Of a stretch of DNA of 64,000 bases, positions 38,053-47,404 are shown piece after piece (the stretch's first letter is position 1; each line of letters starts with the position of its first letter). The notes beneath the pieces were generated by a model. That model saw only the letters and a list, made by a program, of their open reading frames with translations, made no database searches and was not told where the DNA came from. The DNA is from Pseudomonas putida (GTDB taxonomy: Bacteria; Pseudomonadota; Gammaproteobacteria; Pseudomonadales; Pseudomonadaceae): positions 512,501 to 576,500 of the forward strand of contig NZ_CP016634.1 of NCBI RefSeq assembly GCF_002741075.1, written 5' to 3'. A program made the position numbers and the translations under genes.

Positions 38053-39065
38053 CGAGCTGGCAGGAATGGATCTCGCTCAAGCCCTACAACACCTTTGGCA
38101 TCGACGTGAAGGCGCGCTACTTCACCCAGGTCCATGACGATGCGCAGGTTCGCCAGGCCCTGGCCGACGCGGACGAGCGACAAGTGCCGGTGCTGGTGAT
38201 CGGTGGGGGAAGCAACCTGCTGTTGACCCGCGATGTCGACGCCCTGGTGCTGCACATGGCGAGCCATGGGAAGCGCGTGCTGCAAGACGATGGTGATCAT
38301 GTCGTGGTCGAGGCCGAGGCCGGTGAGCCTTGGCATCCCTTCGTGCAATGGAGCCTGGCGCAGGGCTTTTGTGGCCTGGAGAACCTCAGTCTGATCCCGG
38401 GCACTGTTGGCGCCGCGCCCATGCAGAATGTCGGCGCCTATGGCGTGGAGATCAAGGACGTATTCGCAGGCCTCACCGCTCTGGACCGGGAAACCGGCGA
38501 ATTGCGGGATTTTACCCTGGAGGAATGCGCCTTCGCCTACCGGGACAGCCTATTCAAGCGCAACCCTGGGCGTTGGCTGATCCTGCGGGTGCGTTTCGCC
38601 CTCAGTCGTACCCTGCATGCGCACCTGGATTACGGGCCGGTTCGCCAACGCCTGTTGGAGCAGGGCGTGCAGACGCCGACCGCCATGGCTATCAGCGAGG
38701 CCATCTGCAGTATTCGTAGAGAGAAGCTGCCTGACCCGGCCGAGTTGGGCAATGCCGGGAGCTTCTTCAAGAACCCGGTTGTACCGACCGCACTGGCCGA
38801 ACAAATCCGTGAGCGTTTCCCGAGTGTCGTGGCTTATCCACAAGTCGATGGGAGCGTGAAGCTGGCCGCGGGCTGGCTGATCGAGCAGGCGGGATGGAAG
38901 GGGTACCGGGACGGGGATGCTGGTGTGCATCGCCTACAGTCGCTGGTCCTGGTGAATTATGGCCAGGCGAGCGGGGCGCAGTTGCATGACCTGGCGCGCA
39001 GGATCCAGGCAGATATCTTCGAACGCTTTGGCGTCGAGTTGGAGATGGAGCCGAACCTGTACTGA
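38049..39065 (+). CDS. murB: UDP-N-acetylenolpyruvoylglucosamine reductase MurB
   Basis: 338-residue FAD enzyme that reduces UDP-GlcNAc-enolpyruvate to UDP-MurNAc in peptidoglycan synthesis. The N-terminal KPYNTFGI motif, the FAD-binding VIGGGSNLLL and IPGTVGAAPMQNVGAYGVE motifs, the proton-donor region GNAGSFFKNPVV (catalytic Ser) and the C-terminal domain are all seen; length is that of a type I MurB. The ATG overlaps the phosphatase stop. A shared terminator separates it from rne. Confidence 0.98.
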   Translation: MTSWQEWISLKPYNTFGIDVKARYFTQVHDDAQVRQALADADERQVPVLVIGGGSNLLLTRDVDALVLHMASHGKRVLQDDGDHVVVEAEAGEPWHPFVQWSLAQGFCGLENLSLIPGTVGAAPMQNVGAYGVEIKDVFAGLTALDRETGELRDFTLEECAFAYRDSLFKRNPGRWLILRVRFALSRTLHAHLDYGPVRQRLLEQGVQTPTAMAISEAICSIRREKLPDPAELGNAGSFFKNPVVPTALAEQIRERFPSVVAYPQVDGSVKLAAGWLIEQAGWKGYRDGDAGVHRLQSLVLVNYGQASGAQLHDLARRIQADIFERFGVELEMEPNLY

Positions 39066-39110
39066 TCCTTGCGGGCTGCTGCGCAGCCACGCGATGACTG
39101 TTCCAGATAT

Positions 39111-39148
39111 GAAAAAGCCCCGCCAGTTCGCACTGGCGGGGCTTTTTC
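39111..39148. terminator. Bidirectional terminator between murB and rne
   Basis: Stem GAAAAAGCCCCGCCAG / CTGGCGGGGCTTTTTC with a 6-nt loop, symmetrical in base run, between two convergent genes. It serves both strands. Confidence 0.94.
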
Positions 39149-39163
39149 ATTCAACCGATGGCA

Positions 39164-42100
39164 TCAACCGTGGTTAGGCTTCTGCTCTTCGGTGGTTTCC
39201 AGCGCTTCGATAGCCTGTGACTCGGCGGCAGCCTTGGCAGCGGCCTCGGCTTCACGCTTGCGGCGACGCACTTCACGTGGGTCATTCGGTGCGCGGCCGT
39301 TCGGCAGCATGACAGTGGCAGGCTCGACCGGAGCCGTTGCTTGCCCTTGTGCTTCGGTTTCGGCGGCTACCGGAGCAGGCTCTGCCACTTCTGGCTTGGC
39401 CTCGACAACCTCGACAGCCTGTTCGGCAACCGGTGCTGGCGCAGCAGCCTGTTCGATGGCAGGGGCTTGCTCGACTTCACCGGATTCCACGACCGCCGCT
39501 TCGACGACCGCTTCGGCGGCAGGGGCTTCGACGACGGGTTGTGGGGCCACTTCGACCACAGGTTCGGCACTCGGCTCTACCACTGCGACAGGTTCACTGA
39601 TCGGCTGCTCGACCGCAGGCGCGATGGCGACTTCTTCGGCCTGGACGGTCTGCTCGACGAACTGCTCGGCAGGCTGGGTCACTTCCTGGGCTTCGGCAAC
39701 CACGGTGGTGGCCTGTTCGGCCTGTTGGTTGGCCTGGGCTTCGGCTTCGGCACTGATGTTGCTGGAGGCGACGGCGGCAGTGACGGCAAGGCCGGCGGCC
39801 AGCTCTGCACCCAGCTCGGTCGCCTGGTGCTGTGCCGGTTGCTCATCGCTTGCGGCTTCGTCTTCGCTGCCTTCGATCAGCTCGCCATCGGCATTGCGTT
39901 GACGCTCGCGACGGTTGCTACGACGACGCTGGCCACGGGAACGGCGACGTGGGCGTTCGCCATCGGCGCCGTCCTGTTGCTCATCCTGCAGCAGCTCTTC
40001 GTTTGGCAGTTGTTCCTCGGCAGCCTCGGCAACTTCGGCAGCAGGGCGAGGCTGGCGCTCTTCGCGAGGTGGACGAGGCTGACGCTCTTCACGCTCGGCA
40101 CGTTCTTCACGTGGGGCGCGTTCTTCACGCGGAGCACGCTCTTCGCGTGGGGCGCGTTCTTCACGAGGTGCACGTTCTTCACGAGGCTGACGCTCTTCGC
40201 GTGGCTGGCGCTCTTCACGTGGTACGCGTTCTTCGCGGGCTACACGCTCTTCGCGCGGGGCGCGTTCTTCACGTGGTTGACGCTCTTCGCGGGCGACAGG
40301 GGTGGCATCCAGAGGCTCGCGCAGTTCGCGCACGCGTTCTTCACGGTTGCCGCGGCGGTCTTCGCGTGGCTGACGTGGCTGGCGCTCTTCACGTGGAGCA
40401 CGTTCCTCGCGAGGTGCGCGCTCTTCGCGTGGTGCACGCTCTTCACGTGGTTGACGCTCTTCACGCGGGGCGCGCTCGCTGCGCTCTTCACGCGGCTTGC
40501 GTTCTTCGTCGCGACGGCCATTGCGGTTGCGGCTCTGTTGGCGACCGTTACGGCGCTCTTCGTTGCGCTGTGGGCGCTCTGCAGCCGGCTTCTCGGTGTT
40601 GGCGACCGGGGCGGCTACGGGTTCGTCCTTGCCGGCGAACAGGCTTACCAGCGACTTGACCAGGCCTTTGAACAGGCTTGGCTCCGGCGCGCTCGGCGCT
40701 GGTGCGACCGGTGCGGCTGGCGCAGGTTCGGGCGTGCTCGGCACGGGTGCGTTGGCGCGGGCCGGGGCGGTCTTGACCGCGGCTTCCTGGCGAACCAGGG
40801 TGCGAGTGGCGGTCGGCTGCGGTGCCTCTTCGGTTTCGGTAGCGGCGATCTCGTAGCTGGACTGGTTGTTCAGCACGTCCGGATTGTCGTCGCGCAGGCG
40901 CTGGACTTCGAAGTGCGGGGTTTCCAGGTGATCGTTCGGCAGGATGATGATGCGTGCGCGGGTACGCAGTTCGATCTTGGTGATGGAATTGCGCTTTTCG
41001 TTGAGCAGGAAGGCTGCAACCGGGATCGGCACCTGGGCGCGGACCTCGGCGGTACGGTCCTTCAGTGCTTCTTCTTCGATCAGGCGCAGGATGGCCAGGG
41101 ACAGCGATTCGACGTCACGGATGATGCCGGTGCCGGAGCAGCGCGGGCAGACGATGCCGCTGCTTTCACCCAGGGATGGGCGCAGGCGCTGGCGGGACAT
41201 TTCAAGCAGGCCGAAGCGCGAGATGCGACCAACCTGGACGCGGGCGCGGTCGGCCTCGAGGCATTCACGCACACGCTCTTCGACGGCGCGCTGGTTCTTG
41301 GCCGGGGTCATGTCGATGAAGTCGATGACGATCAAGCCGCCGATGTCGCGCAGGCGCAGCTGGCGGGCGATTTCCTCGGCCGCTTCCAGGTTGGTCTGCA
41401 GGGCGGTTTCCTCGATGTCGCTGCCTTTGGTGGCGCGCGCCGAGTTGATGTCGATGGAGACCAGGGCCTCGGTTGGGTCGATAACGATGGAGCCGCCGGA
41501 CGGCAGGTCGACCACACGCTGGAAGGCGGTCTCGATCTGGCTTTCGATCTGGAAGCGGTTGAACAGCGGGACGCTGTCTTCGTAAAGCTTGACCTTGCTG
41601 GCGTACTGCGGCATGACCTGGCGGATGAAGGTCAGGGCTTCTTCCTGGGCGTCGATGCTGTCGATCAGTACTTCGCCGATGTCCTGGCGCAGGTAGTCGC
41701 GGATGGCGCGGATGATGACGTTGCTTTCCTGGTAGATCAGGAAAGGTGCGGCGCGATCCTGGGAGGCTTCCTTGATGGCGGTCCACAGCTGCAGGAGGTA
41801 GTCGAGGTCCCACTGCATTTCTTCGCTGCTGCGGCCAAGGCCAGCGGTGCGCACGATCAGGCCCATGTCGCCTGGGACGGTCAGGCCGTTGAGGGCTTCG
41901 CGCAGCTCATTGCGCTCTTCGCCTTCAATGCGGCGGGAGATGCCACCAGCGCGTGGGTTGTTGGGCATCAGCACCAGGTAGCGACCGGCCAGGCTGATGA
42001 AGGTGGTGAGGGCGGCGCCTTTGTTGCCGCGCTCTTCCTTCTCGACCTGGACGATGACCTCTTGGCCTTCGCTCAATACTTCCTTGATGTTGACGCGGCC

Positions 42101-42349
42101 TTCGGGCGCCTTCTTGAAGTATTCGCGGGAGATTTCCTTGAGCGGCAGGAAGCCGTGACGTTCGGAGCCGAAGTCGACGAAAGCGGCTTCGAGGCTGGGT
42201 TCGATCCGGGTGATCCGGCCTTTGTAGATGTTGGCCTTCTTCTGCTCGCGCGCCCCGGATTCGATATCCAGGTCGTAGAGACGTTGGCCATCCACCAGGG
42301 CTACACGCAACTCTTCGGGTTGAGTTGCGTTAATCAGCATTCTTTTCAT
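39164..42349 (-). CDS. rne: Ribonuclease E
   Basis: 1061-residue endoribonuclease and degradosome scaffold that processes rRNA and tRNA and initiates mRNA decay. The N-terminal catalytic half has the S1 domain (about residues 35-125), the DNase I-like catalytic Asp300 and Asp343 (E. coli D303, D346) in [10 protein letters not shown] and LIVIDFIDM, and the zinc-link CPRC at 401-404. The C-terminal half is unstructured: an Arg/Glu-rich RNA-binding stretch (about 612-770) made of hexapeptides of the type REERAP, then an Ala/Glu/Val/Pro-rich tail. ATG at 42347-42349; no strong ribosome-binding site is visible. A leader of about 845 nt precedes it. Confidence 0.97.
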   Translation of the reverse strand: MKRMLINATQPEELRVALVDGQRLYDLDIESGAREQKKANIYKGRITRIEPSLEAAFVDFGSERHGFLPLKEISREYFKKAPEGRVNIKEVLSEGQEVIVQVEKEERGNKGAALTTFISLAGRYLVLMPNNPRAGGISRRIEGEERNELREALNGLTVPGDMGLIVRTAGLGRSSEEMQWDLDYLLQLWTAIKEASQDRAAPFLIYQESNVIIRAIRDYLRQDIGEVLIDSIDAQEEALTFIRQVMPQYASKVKLYEDSVPLFNRFQIESQIETAFQRVVDLPSGGSIVIDPTEALVSIDINSARATKGSDIEETALQTNLEAAEEIARQLRLRDIGGLIVIDFIDMTPAKNQRAVEERVRECLEADRARVQVGRISRFGLLEMSRQRLRPSLGESSGIVCPRCSGTGIIRDVESLSLAILRLIEEEALKDRTAEVRAQVPIPVAAFLLNEKRNSITKIELRTRARIIILPNDHLETPHFEVQRLRDDNPDVLNNQSSYEIAATETEEAPQPTATRTLVRQEAAVKTAPARANAPVPSTPEPAPAAPVAPAPSAPEPSLFKGLVKSLVSLFAGKDEPVAAPVANTEKPAAERPQRNEERRNGRQQSRNRNGRRDEERKPREERSERAPREERQPREERAPREERAPREERAPREERQPRQPREDRRGNREERVRELREPLDATPVAREERQPREERAPREERVAREERVPREERQPREERQPREERAPREERAPREERAPREERAPREERAEREERQPRPPREERQPRPAAEVAEAAEEQLPNEELLQDEQQDGADGERPRRRSRGQRRRSNRRERQRNADGELIEGSEDEAASDEQPAQHQATELGAELAAGLAVTAAVASSNISAEAEAQANQQAEQATTVVAEAQEVTQPAEQFVEQTVQAEEVAIAPAVEQPISEPVAVVEPSAEPVVEVAPQPVVEAPAAEAVVEAAVVESGEVEQAPAIEQAAAPAPVAEQAVEVVEAKPEVAEPAPVAAETEAQGQATAPVEPATVMLPNGRAPNDPREVRRRKREAEAAAKAAAESQAIEALETTEEQKPNHG
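40040..40515. repeat. Tandem 18-bp repeats coding for REER hexapeptides in rne
   Basis: The rne coding strand here encodes about 25 copies of an REER-containing hexapeptide (mostly [12 protein letters not shown] and REERVP variants), seen on the plus strand as repeated CTCTTCACGTGG and related 18-bp units. Residues about 612-770 of RNase E. Positions are approximate. Confidence 0.85.
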
Positions 42350-43201
42350 GTTGTACCGTCGGTTTCCGGGCTGCCGGAAACGGCGTTCGGCACACACGAC
42401 TTCTCATGGTCGGTGCCAAGGTGCGCAAAGGGTGGCGGGCCACCCCCGTGTCCAGCGACATTCGGCACCAGCCGGTTGCCCAGCCTGCCGTGGTCGCGAC
42501 GACGCGTCCTGTTTTGCGGTGCCTGGTGGCCGGTGTGGTCGAGCCGAGTACTTCACCTCGGCGCCAGGGCTTGCCTCGCTGCATTGCCATTGCTCGGCGT
42601 AGCTTGGCTACGACGGAACGTGGCGCCTTGCCTGGCAAACCCGGGCACTCGAAGTTGAATCCTCGAACAACCGTACAGGCCACTTGCACTCAGTCAGGAG
42701 GAGGAATCAGCCGTGGGGCCGTGGACACCCTCGGGGGTGTCTGCGAAGCCCGGGTCCGCTCGCCAGGCCAGCCTGGGGCTGGTGGCCGGATGCCGTGCTA
42801 CACGGTCCGAGGTCTGTGCATCTCCACCCTGCACGTATCCCTGATAGTTCGGGTGCTGCCGCGCGCTGAATCCGCAACGGGTTGCATTTTTCGTCAGTTC
42901 CGATTCGGGAACTGGCGCCATTTATGTCCAAGGCAGGTATTTCCGAAGCATTCGCCGGGCGATGCGTGCAAGCGCCAAGGGGGCGGGCAGAGGTACGGCG
43001 AAAAGAAGCGGGTAAGCAGGTGAAACACCGCACTTGTCGTTTTTTTTCGGTCTTCTCTACACGGCGCTGGTGGCGATTCCAGGCATTTCGGTAAACTGGC
43101 GAAAACCCCGTCGGACGGCCTCGCGTCCTCGAGAATTGCGATGGTCAGGGGCGGGCCTGGAGCCTGCTGCCGCTGGCCTGCCGCTTTTGGCGGCGTTCGC
43201 G

Positions 43202-43230
43202 ACTATAGCAGCAATGATTAAGTGCTTCAA
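43202..43230 (-). promoter_or_regulatory. rne promoter
   Basis: On the minus strand, TTGAAG (43225-43230) and TATAGT (43202-43207) are separated by exactly 17 bp, a near-consensus sigma70 promoter. Transcription would start near 43195. Confidence 0.75.
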
Positions 43231-43252
43231 TTCCATAAAAAATTGTTATGAT
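43225..43252 (+). promoter_or_regulatory. rluC promoter with -35 overlapping the rne -35
   Basis: TATGAT at 43247-43252 is a good -10 box. The -35 16 bp upstream would be CTTCAA, the same six base pairs used on the other strand by rne. The -10 ends 6 bp before the ATG, so the transcript would begin at or next to the start codon. Confidence 0.5.
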
Positions 43253-43258
43253 TCCGCC

Positions 43259-44215
43259 ATGACGACCAATACCCCTCCGACTTCCGGCGTTCAGCTGATC
43301 GAAGTCGCGCCGGAGCTTGCCGGCCAACGCATCGACAATTTCCTTATCACGGCCCTCAAGGGCGTGCCCAAGACCTTGGTCTACCGCATCTTGCGTAAAG
43401 GCGAGGTGCGGGTCAACAAAGGGCGGATCAAGCCTGAGTACAAGCTGCAGGCCGGAGACATCGTCCGCGTGCCGCCTGTCCGGCTGCCTGAGCGCGACGA
43501 GCCGGCGCCGGTCGCCCAAGGCCTTTTGCAGCGCCTGGAAGCGGCCATTGTCTATGAAGACAAGGCGCTGATCGTGCTCAACAAGCCAGCTGGTATCGCG
43601 GTACATGGCGGCAGTGGCCTGAGCTTTGGCGTGATCGAGGCGCTGCGCCAACTGCGTCCGGATGCCAAGGAACTGGAGCTGGTGCATCGCCTCGATCGCG
43701 ACACCTCCGGGCTGCTCATGATCGCCAAGAAGCGCAGCATGCTGCGGCACTTGCACGCCGCGCTGCGGGGTGACGGTGTCGACAAGCGTTACATGGCCTT
43801 GGTGCGTGGCCACTGGCCAACGTCCAAGAAACAGGTCAATGCGCCGCTGCAAAAGAGCAATCTGCGCTCCGGCGAGCGCATGGTCGAGGTCGATGAAGAA
43901 GGTAAGGGGGCGCTGACGCTGTTCCGCGTCCTGCGTCGCTTCGGCGACTTCGCGACCATGGTCGAGGCGCGTCCGGTGACCGGTCGTACCCACCAGATCC
44001 GTGTGCACACCTTGCATGCCGGCCACAGCATTGCCGGGGACAGCAAATATGGCGACGAAGACTTCTCCAAGGAGATTCGCGACCTGGGCGGCAAGCGCCT
44101 GTTCCTGCATGCCTATGCCCTAACGGTGCCGCTGCCCGATGGCGGTGAGCTCAAGCTTGAGGCGCCGGTGGATGAAGTGTGGGCCAAGACCGTGGAGCGC
44201 TTGAGTGCGACCTGA
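43259..44215 (+). CDS. rluC: 23S rRNA pseudouridine synthase RluC
   Basis: 318-residue RluA-family pseudouridine synthase, modifying U955, U2504 and U2580 of 23S rRNA in E. coli. An N-terminal S4 domain (residues about 20-80, with [10 protein letters not shown] and VNKG) precedes the catalytic domain with HRLDRDTSG (catalytic Asp) and the GRTHQIRVH motif. No ribosome-binding site lies before the ATG at 43259 and a -10 box ends 6 bp upstream, so it may be translated from a leaderless mRNA. The HAD phosphatase gene follows after 6 bp. Confidence 0.95.
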   Translation: MTTNTPPTSGVQLIEVAPELAGQRIDNFLITALKGVPKTLVYRILRKGEVRVNKGRIKPEYKLQAGDIVRVPPVRLPERDEPAPVAQGLLQRLEAAIVYEDKALIVLNKPAGIAVHGGSGLSFGVIEALRQLRPDAKELELVHRLDRDTSGLLMIAKKRSMLRHLHAALRGDGVDKRYMALVRGHWPTSKKQVNAPLQKSNLRSGERMVEVDEEGKGALTLFRVLRRFGDFATMVEARPVTGRTHQIRVHTLHAGHSIAGDSKYGDEDFSKEIRDLGGKRLFLHAYALTVPLPDGGELKLEAPVDEVWAKTVERLSAT

Positions 44216-44221
44216 TTGTTC

Positions 44222-44911
44222 ATGAATAAACGCTATGAGTTGTTGATCTTCGATTGGGACGGCACCCTGGCTGACTCGATCGGGCGCATTGTCGAGGCCA
44301 TGAATGTCGCCGCCGAGCGTGCGGGTGAGGCACCAAGCAGCGACGCTGCGATCAAGGGCATCATCGGCCTGGCGCTGGGGGAGGCGATCTCCACGCTCTA
44401 TCCTCATCTCGATGCTGTCGAGGTCGAGGTTTTCCGGCAGCACTACGCCGATGTCTACATGGCCCTGGATCAGCAACCCTCGCCGTTGTTCGAGGGCGTG
44501 GTCGAGTCGTTGGAGGCTTTTCGCGCCGAGGGCTACCGGCTTGCGGTCGCCACCGGCAAGGCGCGTCGCGGTTTGGATCGGGTGCTCAAGGCCAATGGTT
44601 GGGAGCGGTACTTCGACATTACACGTGCCGCCGACGAAGCGCGCGGCAAGCCGCATCCGCTGATGCTTGAGCAGATTCTTGCCCATTGTCGGGTCGAACC
44701 CCATCAGGCGTTGATGGTCGGAGACTCTGCGTTCGACTTGCAGATGGCCAGCAATGCCAGGATGCATTCGGTCGCGGTAGGGTATGGCGCCATGTCGCTG
44801 CAGGCCTTGAGCGAATTCGGCCCGCAGGTGTGCATCGATCATTTTTCACAGTTGCGCGAATGGCTCGTCCGTTCACGCGCAGTCAATTCCAAGGTAGGTG
44901 AGCATGGCTGA
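44222..44911 (+). CDS. HAD-family phosphatase (phosphoglycolate phosphatase-like)
   Basis: 229-residue haloacid-dehalogenase-superfamily hydrolase with DWDGTLADS (nucleophile Asp14-acid Asp16 region), the AVATGKARRGL Thr motif, and the VGDSAFDLQMA metal motif. The cap domain is of the alpha-helical C1 type. The ATG at 44222 was preferred over an in-frame TTG 6 bp upstream. It follows rluC by 6 bp and overlaps the sppA start by 8 bp; the substrate is unknown. Confidence 0.9.
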   Translation: MNKRYELLIFDWDGTLADSIGRIVEAMNVAAERAGEAPSSDAAIKGIIGLALGEAISTLYPHLDAVEVEVFRQHYADVYMALDQQPSPLFEGVVESLEAFRAEGYRLAVATGKARRGLDRVLKANGWERYFDITRAADEARGKPHPLMLEQILAHCRVEPHQALMVGDSAFDLQMASNARMHSVAVGYGAMSLQALSEFGPQVCIDHFSQLREWLVRSRAVNSKVGEHG

Positions 44912-45896
44912 CGAATGGCGGGCGCCCGAGCCCGAGGGGTCTGAAGATCGCGAAGATCGCAAGAGCTGGAAGCTGCTGGAAAAGACCCTGCTCGCAGGTG
45001 TCCAGGAGCAGCGCAGGGCGCGGCGCTGGGGGATCTTCTTCAAGCTGCTGACCTTTGTGTATCTGTTTGGGCTGCTGGTGCTGTTCACGCCCATGATGGA
45101 CGTGGACAAGGCCGCTTCGCGCAGTGCCAGCCATACGGCGCTGGTGGAGGTGCGCGGCATGATCGCTGACGAAGAGCCGGCGAGTGCCGACAACATCATC
45201 AAGAGCCTGCGGGACGCCTTCAAGGATGCCAAGACCAAGGCTGTGATCCTGCGTATCAACAGTCCTGGCGGCAGCCCGGTGCAGTCGGGTTACATCTACG
45301 ACGAGATCCGTCGCCTGCGCGGCGAATACCCTGCGATCAAGCTCTATGCGGTGATCGCCGATCTGGGGGCGTCCGGGGCTTACTACATCGCCAGTGCGGC
45401 TGACGAAATCTATGCCGACAAGGCCAGTCTGGTTGGCTCCATCGGTGTGACCGCTGCAGGTTATGGCTTTGTCGGCGCGATGGAAAAACTGGGTGTGGAG
45501 CGGCGGACCTATACCGCTGGCGAGCACAAGGCGTTCCTCGATCCGTTCTCGCCGCAAAAGCCGGAGGAGACCGCCTTTTGGCAGGGGGTGCTCGATACCA
45601 CGCATCGCCAGTTCATCGCCATGGTCAAACAGGGGCGAGGTGATCGCCTGAAGGACAAGGATCATCCTGAGTTGTTCAGTGGCTTGGTCTGGTCGGGTGA
45701 GCAGGCCAAGGCGCTGGGGCTGGTGGATGGGTTGGGCAGTGCCAGCTATGTGGCGCGCGAGATCGTGGGTGAGAAGGAGTTGGTGGACTTCACCGTCCAG
45801 GAGTCGCCGTTCGATCGCTTTTCCAAGCGCTTGGGCGCCAGTGTGGCCGAGCATCTGGCCATGTGGATGGGGTTCCAGGGGCCATCGCTGCGCTAA
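44904..45896 (+). CDS. sppA: Signal peptide peptidase SppA (S49 family)
   Basis: 330-residue membrane-anchored serine protease. One transmembrane helix (about residues 42-62) holds a periplasmic catalytic domain with nucleophile Ser157 in GASGAYYIAS and general-base Lys209 in GEHKAFLDP. It cleaves leftover signal peptides in the inner membrane. This is the short, single-domain form. The ATG at 44904 has AGGT just upstream, and the gene overlaps the HAD phosphatase. Confidence 0.94.
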   Translation: MADEWRAPEPEGSEDREDRKSWKLLEKTLLAGVQEQRRARRWGIFFKLLTFVYLFGLLVLFTPMMDVDKAASRSASHTALVEVRGMIADEEPASADNIIKSLRDAFKDAKTKAVILRINSPGGSPVQSGYIYDEIRRLRGEYPAIKLYAVIADLGASGAYYIASAADEIYADKASLVGSIGVTAAGYGFVGAMEKLGVERRTYTAGEHKAFLDPFSPQKPEETAFWQGVLDTTHRQFIAMVKQGRGDRLKDKDHPELFSGLVWSGEQAKALGLVDGLGSASYVAREIVGEKELVDFTVQESPFDRFSKRLGASVAEHLAMWMGFQGPSLR

Positions 45897-45916
45897 GGGG
45901 GGCTGGTGATGCTGTA

Positions 45917-45998
45917 GCGGGGCGGGCCTGCTCCTTCGCTGACTTCGTCGCTCGCGCATGACGGGTGGCGCGAGGAGGAGTGGGCTTACCCCGCGCCG
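45917..45998. repeat. REP-like imperfect inverted repeat after sppA
   Basis: GCGGGGCGGGCCTGCTCC and GGAGTGGGCTTACCCCGC face each other across about 40 bp between the convergent sppA and maf genes. They have REP-like arms but diverge from the consensus found elsewhere in the window. Confidence 0.45.
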
Positions 45999-46002
45999 CG
46001 TT

Positions 46003-46581
46003 TCAGGGAATCTGCACGCCTTCGTTCAAAAGCATGTCCACCAGTCGGATCAAGGGTAGCCCGACCAGGCTGGTCGCGTCGCAGCCGTGGGTGCTCTGGA
46101 ACAGGCTCACTCCCAGCCCTTCGGCCTTGAAGCTGCCCGCGCAATCCAGAGGTTGTTCCGCTGCGACATAGCGCTCCACGCATTCGCGATCCAGTTCGCG
46201 CAGATTCACGGTAAACGGCACGCAATCCACCTGGCATTTGCCTGTGGCGCTGTTGAGTAGTGCCAGGCCGGTCAGGAACGTGACCTGCTGTCCGCTGGCG
46301 GCCAGCAGTTGCTCGCAGGCGCGTTCGAAGGTGTGGGGCTTGCCCAGGATCTGCTCGCCGAGTACCGCCACCTGATCCGAACCGATGATCAAGTGGTCGG
46401 GATGGCTGTCGGCCAAGGCCTCGGCTTTTTGGCGTGCCAGGCGACGAACCAGGGCGGCAGCCGGTTCTTCATCATGGCGCTGCTCGTCTATATCGGGGCT
46501 TGCCCAGCTGAAGGGCAGGCGCAGGCGCTCGAGCAGTTCGCGCCGGTAGGGAGAGCTGGAAGCCAGTAACAGGGGAAGCAT
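46003..46581 (-). CDS. yceF: Maf-family nucleotide pyrophosphatase
   Basis: 192-residue Maf protein, a house-cleaning pyrophosphatase for modified nucleotides (YceF acts on m7GTP). The N-terminal LLLASSSPYRRELLERL, the catalytic GSDQVA Asp motif and the FKAEGLGVSLF C-terminal motif are seen. The ATG at 46579-46581 follows GGAG. The gene is divergent from yceD-rpmF-plsX; the 96-bp gap carries the yceD promoter on the other strand. Confidence 0.94.
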   Translation of the reverse strand: MLPLLLASSSPYRRELLERLRLPFSWASPDIDEQRHDEEPAAALVRRLARQKAEALADSHPDHLIIGSDQVAVLGEQILGKPHTFERACEQLLAASGQQVTFLTGLALLNSATGKCQVDCVPFTVNLRELDRECVERYVAAEQPLDCAGSFKAEGLGVSLFQSTHGCDATSLVGLPLIRLVDMLLNEGVQIP

Positions 46582-46639
46582 GGTAGACTCCTGGGCAGAT
46601 GAACCAAATTCTAACATGCGAGATGCCGCCGAATTTCCT

Positions 46640-46668
46640 TTGACAGGGGCGGGGGGCATCCCTAGAAT
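46640..46668 (+). promoter_or_regulatory. yceD promoter
   Basis: TTGACA at 46640-46645 and TAGAAT at 46663-46668 with exactly 17 bp between them: the strongest sigma70 match in the window. The start of transcription is predicted 2-4 nt before the yceD ATG at 46678. Confidence 0.85.
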
Positions 46669-46677
46669 GCTGCGCCT

Positions 46678-47205
46678 ATGTTGAATGACCCGATTCCACC
46701 TCACGTTGACCCGCGCAAATTGGCCGATCGTGGCGTAACCATCCAAGGTTCGCTGCAACTCGCTGATTTGGAAAGACTCTGCGACCCGCTGTCCGACGAT
46801 GTCGGTACGGTGCAGGCGAAGTTCGATTTTGAGCGAGACGAGCAAGGCGCTGTGGTGTTTCACAGCGAACTCGATGTCGAAGTCAAGATGGTTTGCCAGC
46901 GTTGTCTTGAGCTGGTCACCCTGCCGATTCACAGCGAATGTACATACGCTGTGGTGAAGGAGGGTGCGAATACCCAGTCGTTGCCGAAAGGCTATGACGT
47001 GCTGGAACTGGGCGAAGATCCTTTGGATCTGCAGGCGTTGATCGAGGAGGAGCTATTGCTCGCCTTGCCGATCGTGCCTGCTCATCATCCGGAAGAATGC
47101 CAGCAGCCGGCGGGCGCAGATGAGCCCGAATCGAGCAAGGACGAGGTATCGCGGTCCAACCCGTTCAGTGTTTTGGCGCAGTTAAAGCGTGACCCAAACG
47201 TTTAG
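46678..47205 (+). CDS. yceD: DUF177 protein YceD (23S rRNA accumulation protein)
   Basis: 175-residue DUF177 protein. The pair CQRC (residues 74-77) is typical; the C-terminus is Glu-rich. E. coli YceD and its plant homologue are needed for normal 23S rRNA accumulation. Placement before rpmF and plsX is conserved. No ribosome-binding site lies before the ATG, because the promoter -10 box ends 9 bp upstream; the mRNA is probably leaderless or nearly so. Confidence 0.92.
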   Translation: MLNDPIPPHVDPRKLADRGVTIQGSLQLADLERLCDPLSDDVGTVQAKFDFERDEQGAVVFHSELDVEVKMVCQRCLELVTLPIHSECTYAVVKEGANTQSLPKGYDVLELGEDPLDLQALIEEELLLALPIVPAHHPEECQQPAGADEPESSKDEVSRSNPFSVLAQLKRDPNV

Positions 47206-47218
47206 GAGTTAATCAATT

Positions 47219-47401
47219 ATGGCTGTTCAGCAGAACAAAAAATCCCGCTCTGCCCGTGACATGCGCCGTTCCCACGACGCCCTGTCGGAAAACGCGCTGT
47301 CCGTAGAGAAGAGCACCGGTGAAGTACACCTGCGCCACCACGTTTCGCCAGAAGGCGTATACCGTGGTCGCAAAGTGATCGACAAGGGCGCTGACGAGTA
47401 A
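47219..47401 (+). CDS. rpmF: 50S ribosomal protein L32
   Basis: 60-residue L32 of the type lacking cysteines ([20 protein letters not shown] start), part of the large subunit. It follows yceD by 13 bp and is preceded by AGGAG. The conserved yceD-rpmF-plsX order couples ribosome and lipid synthesis genes. Confidence 0.98.
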   Translation: MAVQQNKKSRSARDMRRSHDALSENALSVEKSTGEVHLRHHVSPEGVYRGRKVIDKGADE

Positions 47402-47404
47402 TCC

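Larger units (their letters stand above)
42350..43258 (-). promoter_or_regulatory. Long rne 5' leader and rne/rluC intergenic region
   Basis: 909 bp without a gene. A minus-strand promoter near 43202-43230 predicts an rne transcript start near 43195, so the leader is about 845 nt. It contains hairpins with perfect stems: GTTTCCGG/CCGGAAAC (42362-42381, about 12 nt before the rne start codon), GACACCC/GGGTGTC (42724-42741), CAGTTCC/GGAACTG (42895-42914) and GCAAC/GTTGC (42874-42885). RNase E is known to autoregulate through its leader in other bacteria; this leader is a candidate for the same. No open frame in it is convincing. Confidence 0.7.

Noticed and set aside
39341..42658. A very long plus-strand open frame antisense to rne
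   Set aside because: It is the mirror of a GC-rich, repeat-containing gene. The predicted protein is a repetitive Phe/Leu/Thr-rich string with no family match, and no ribosome-binding site supports it.
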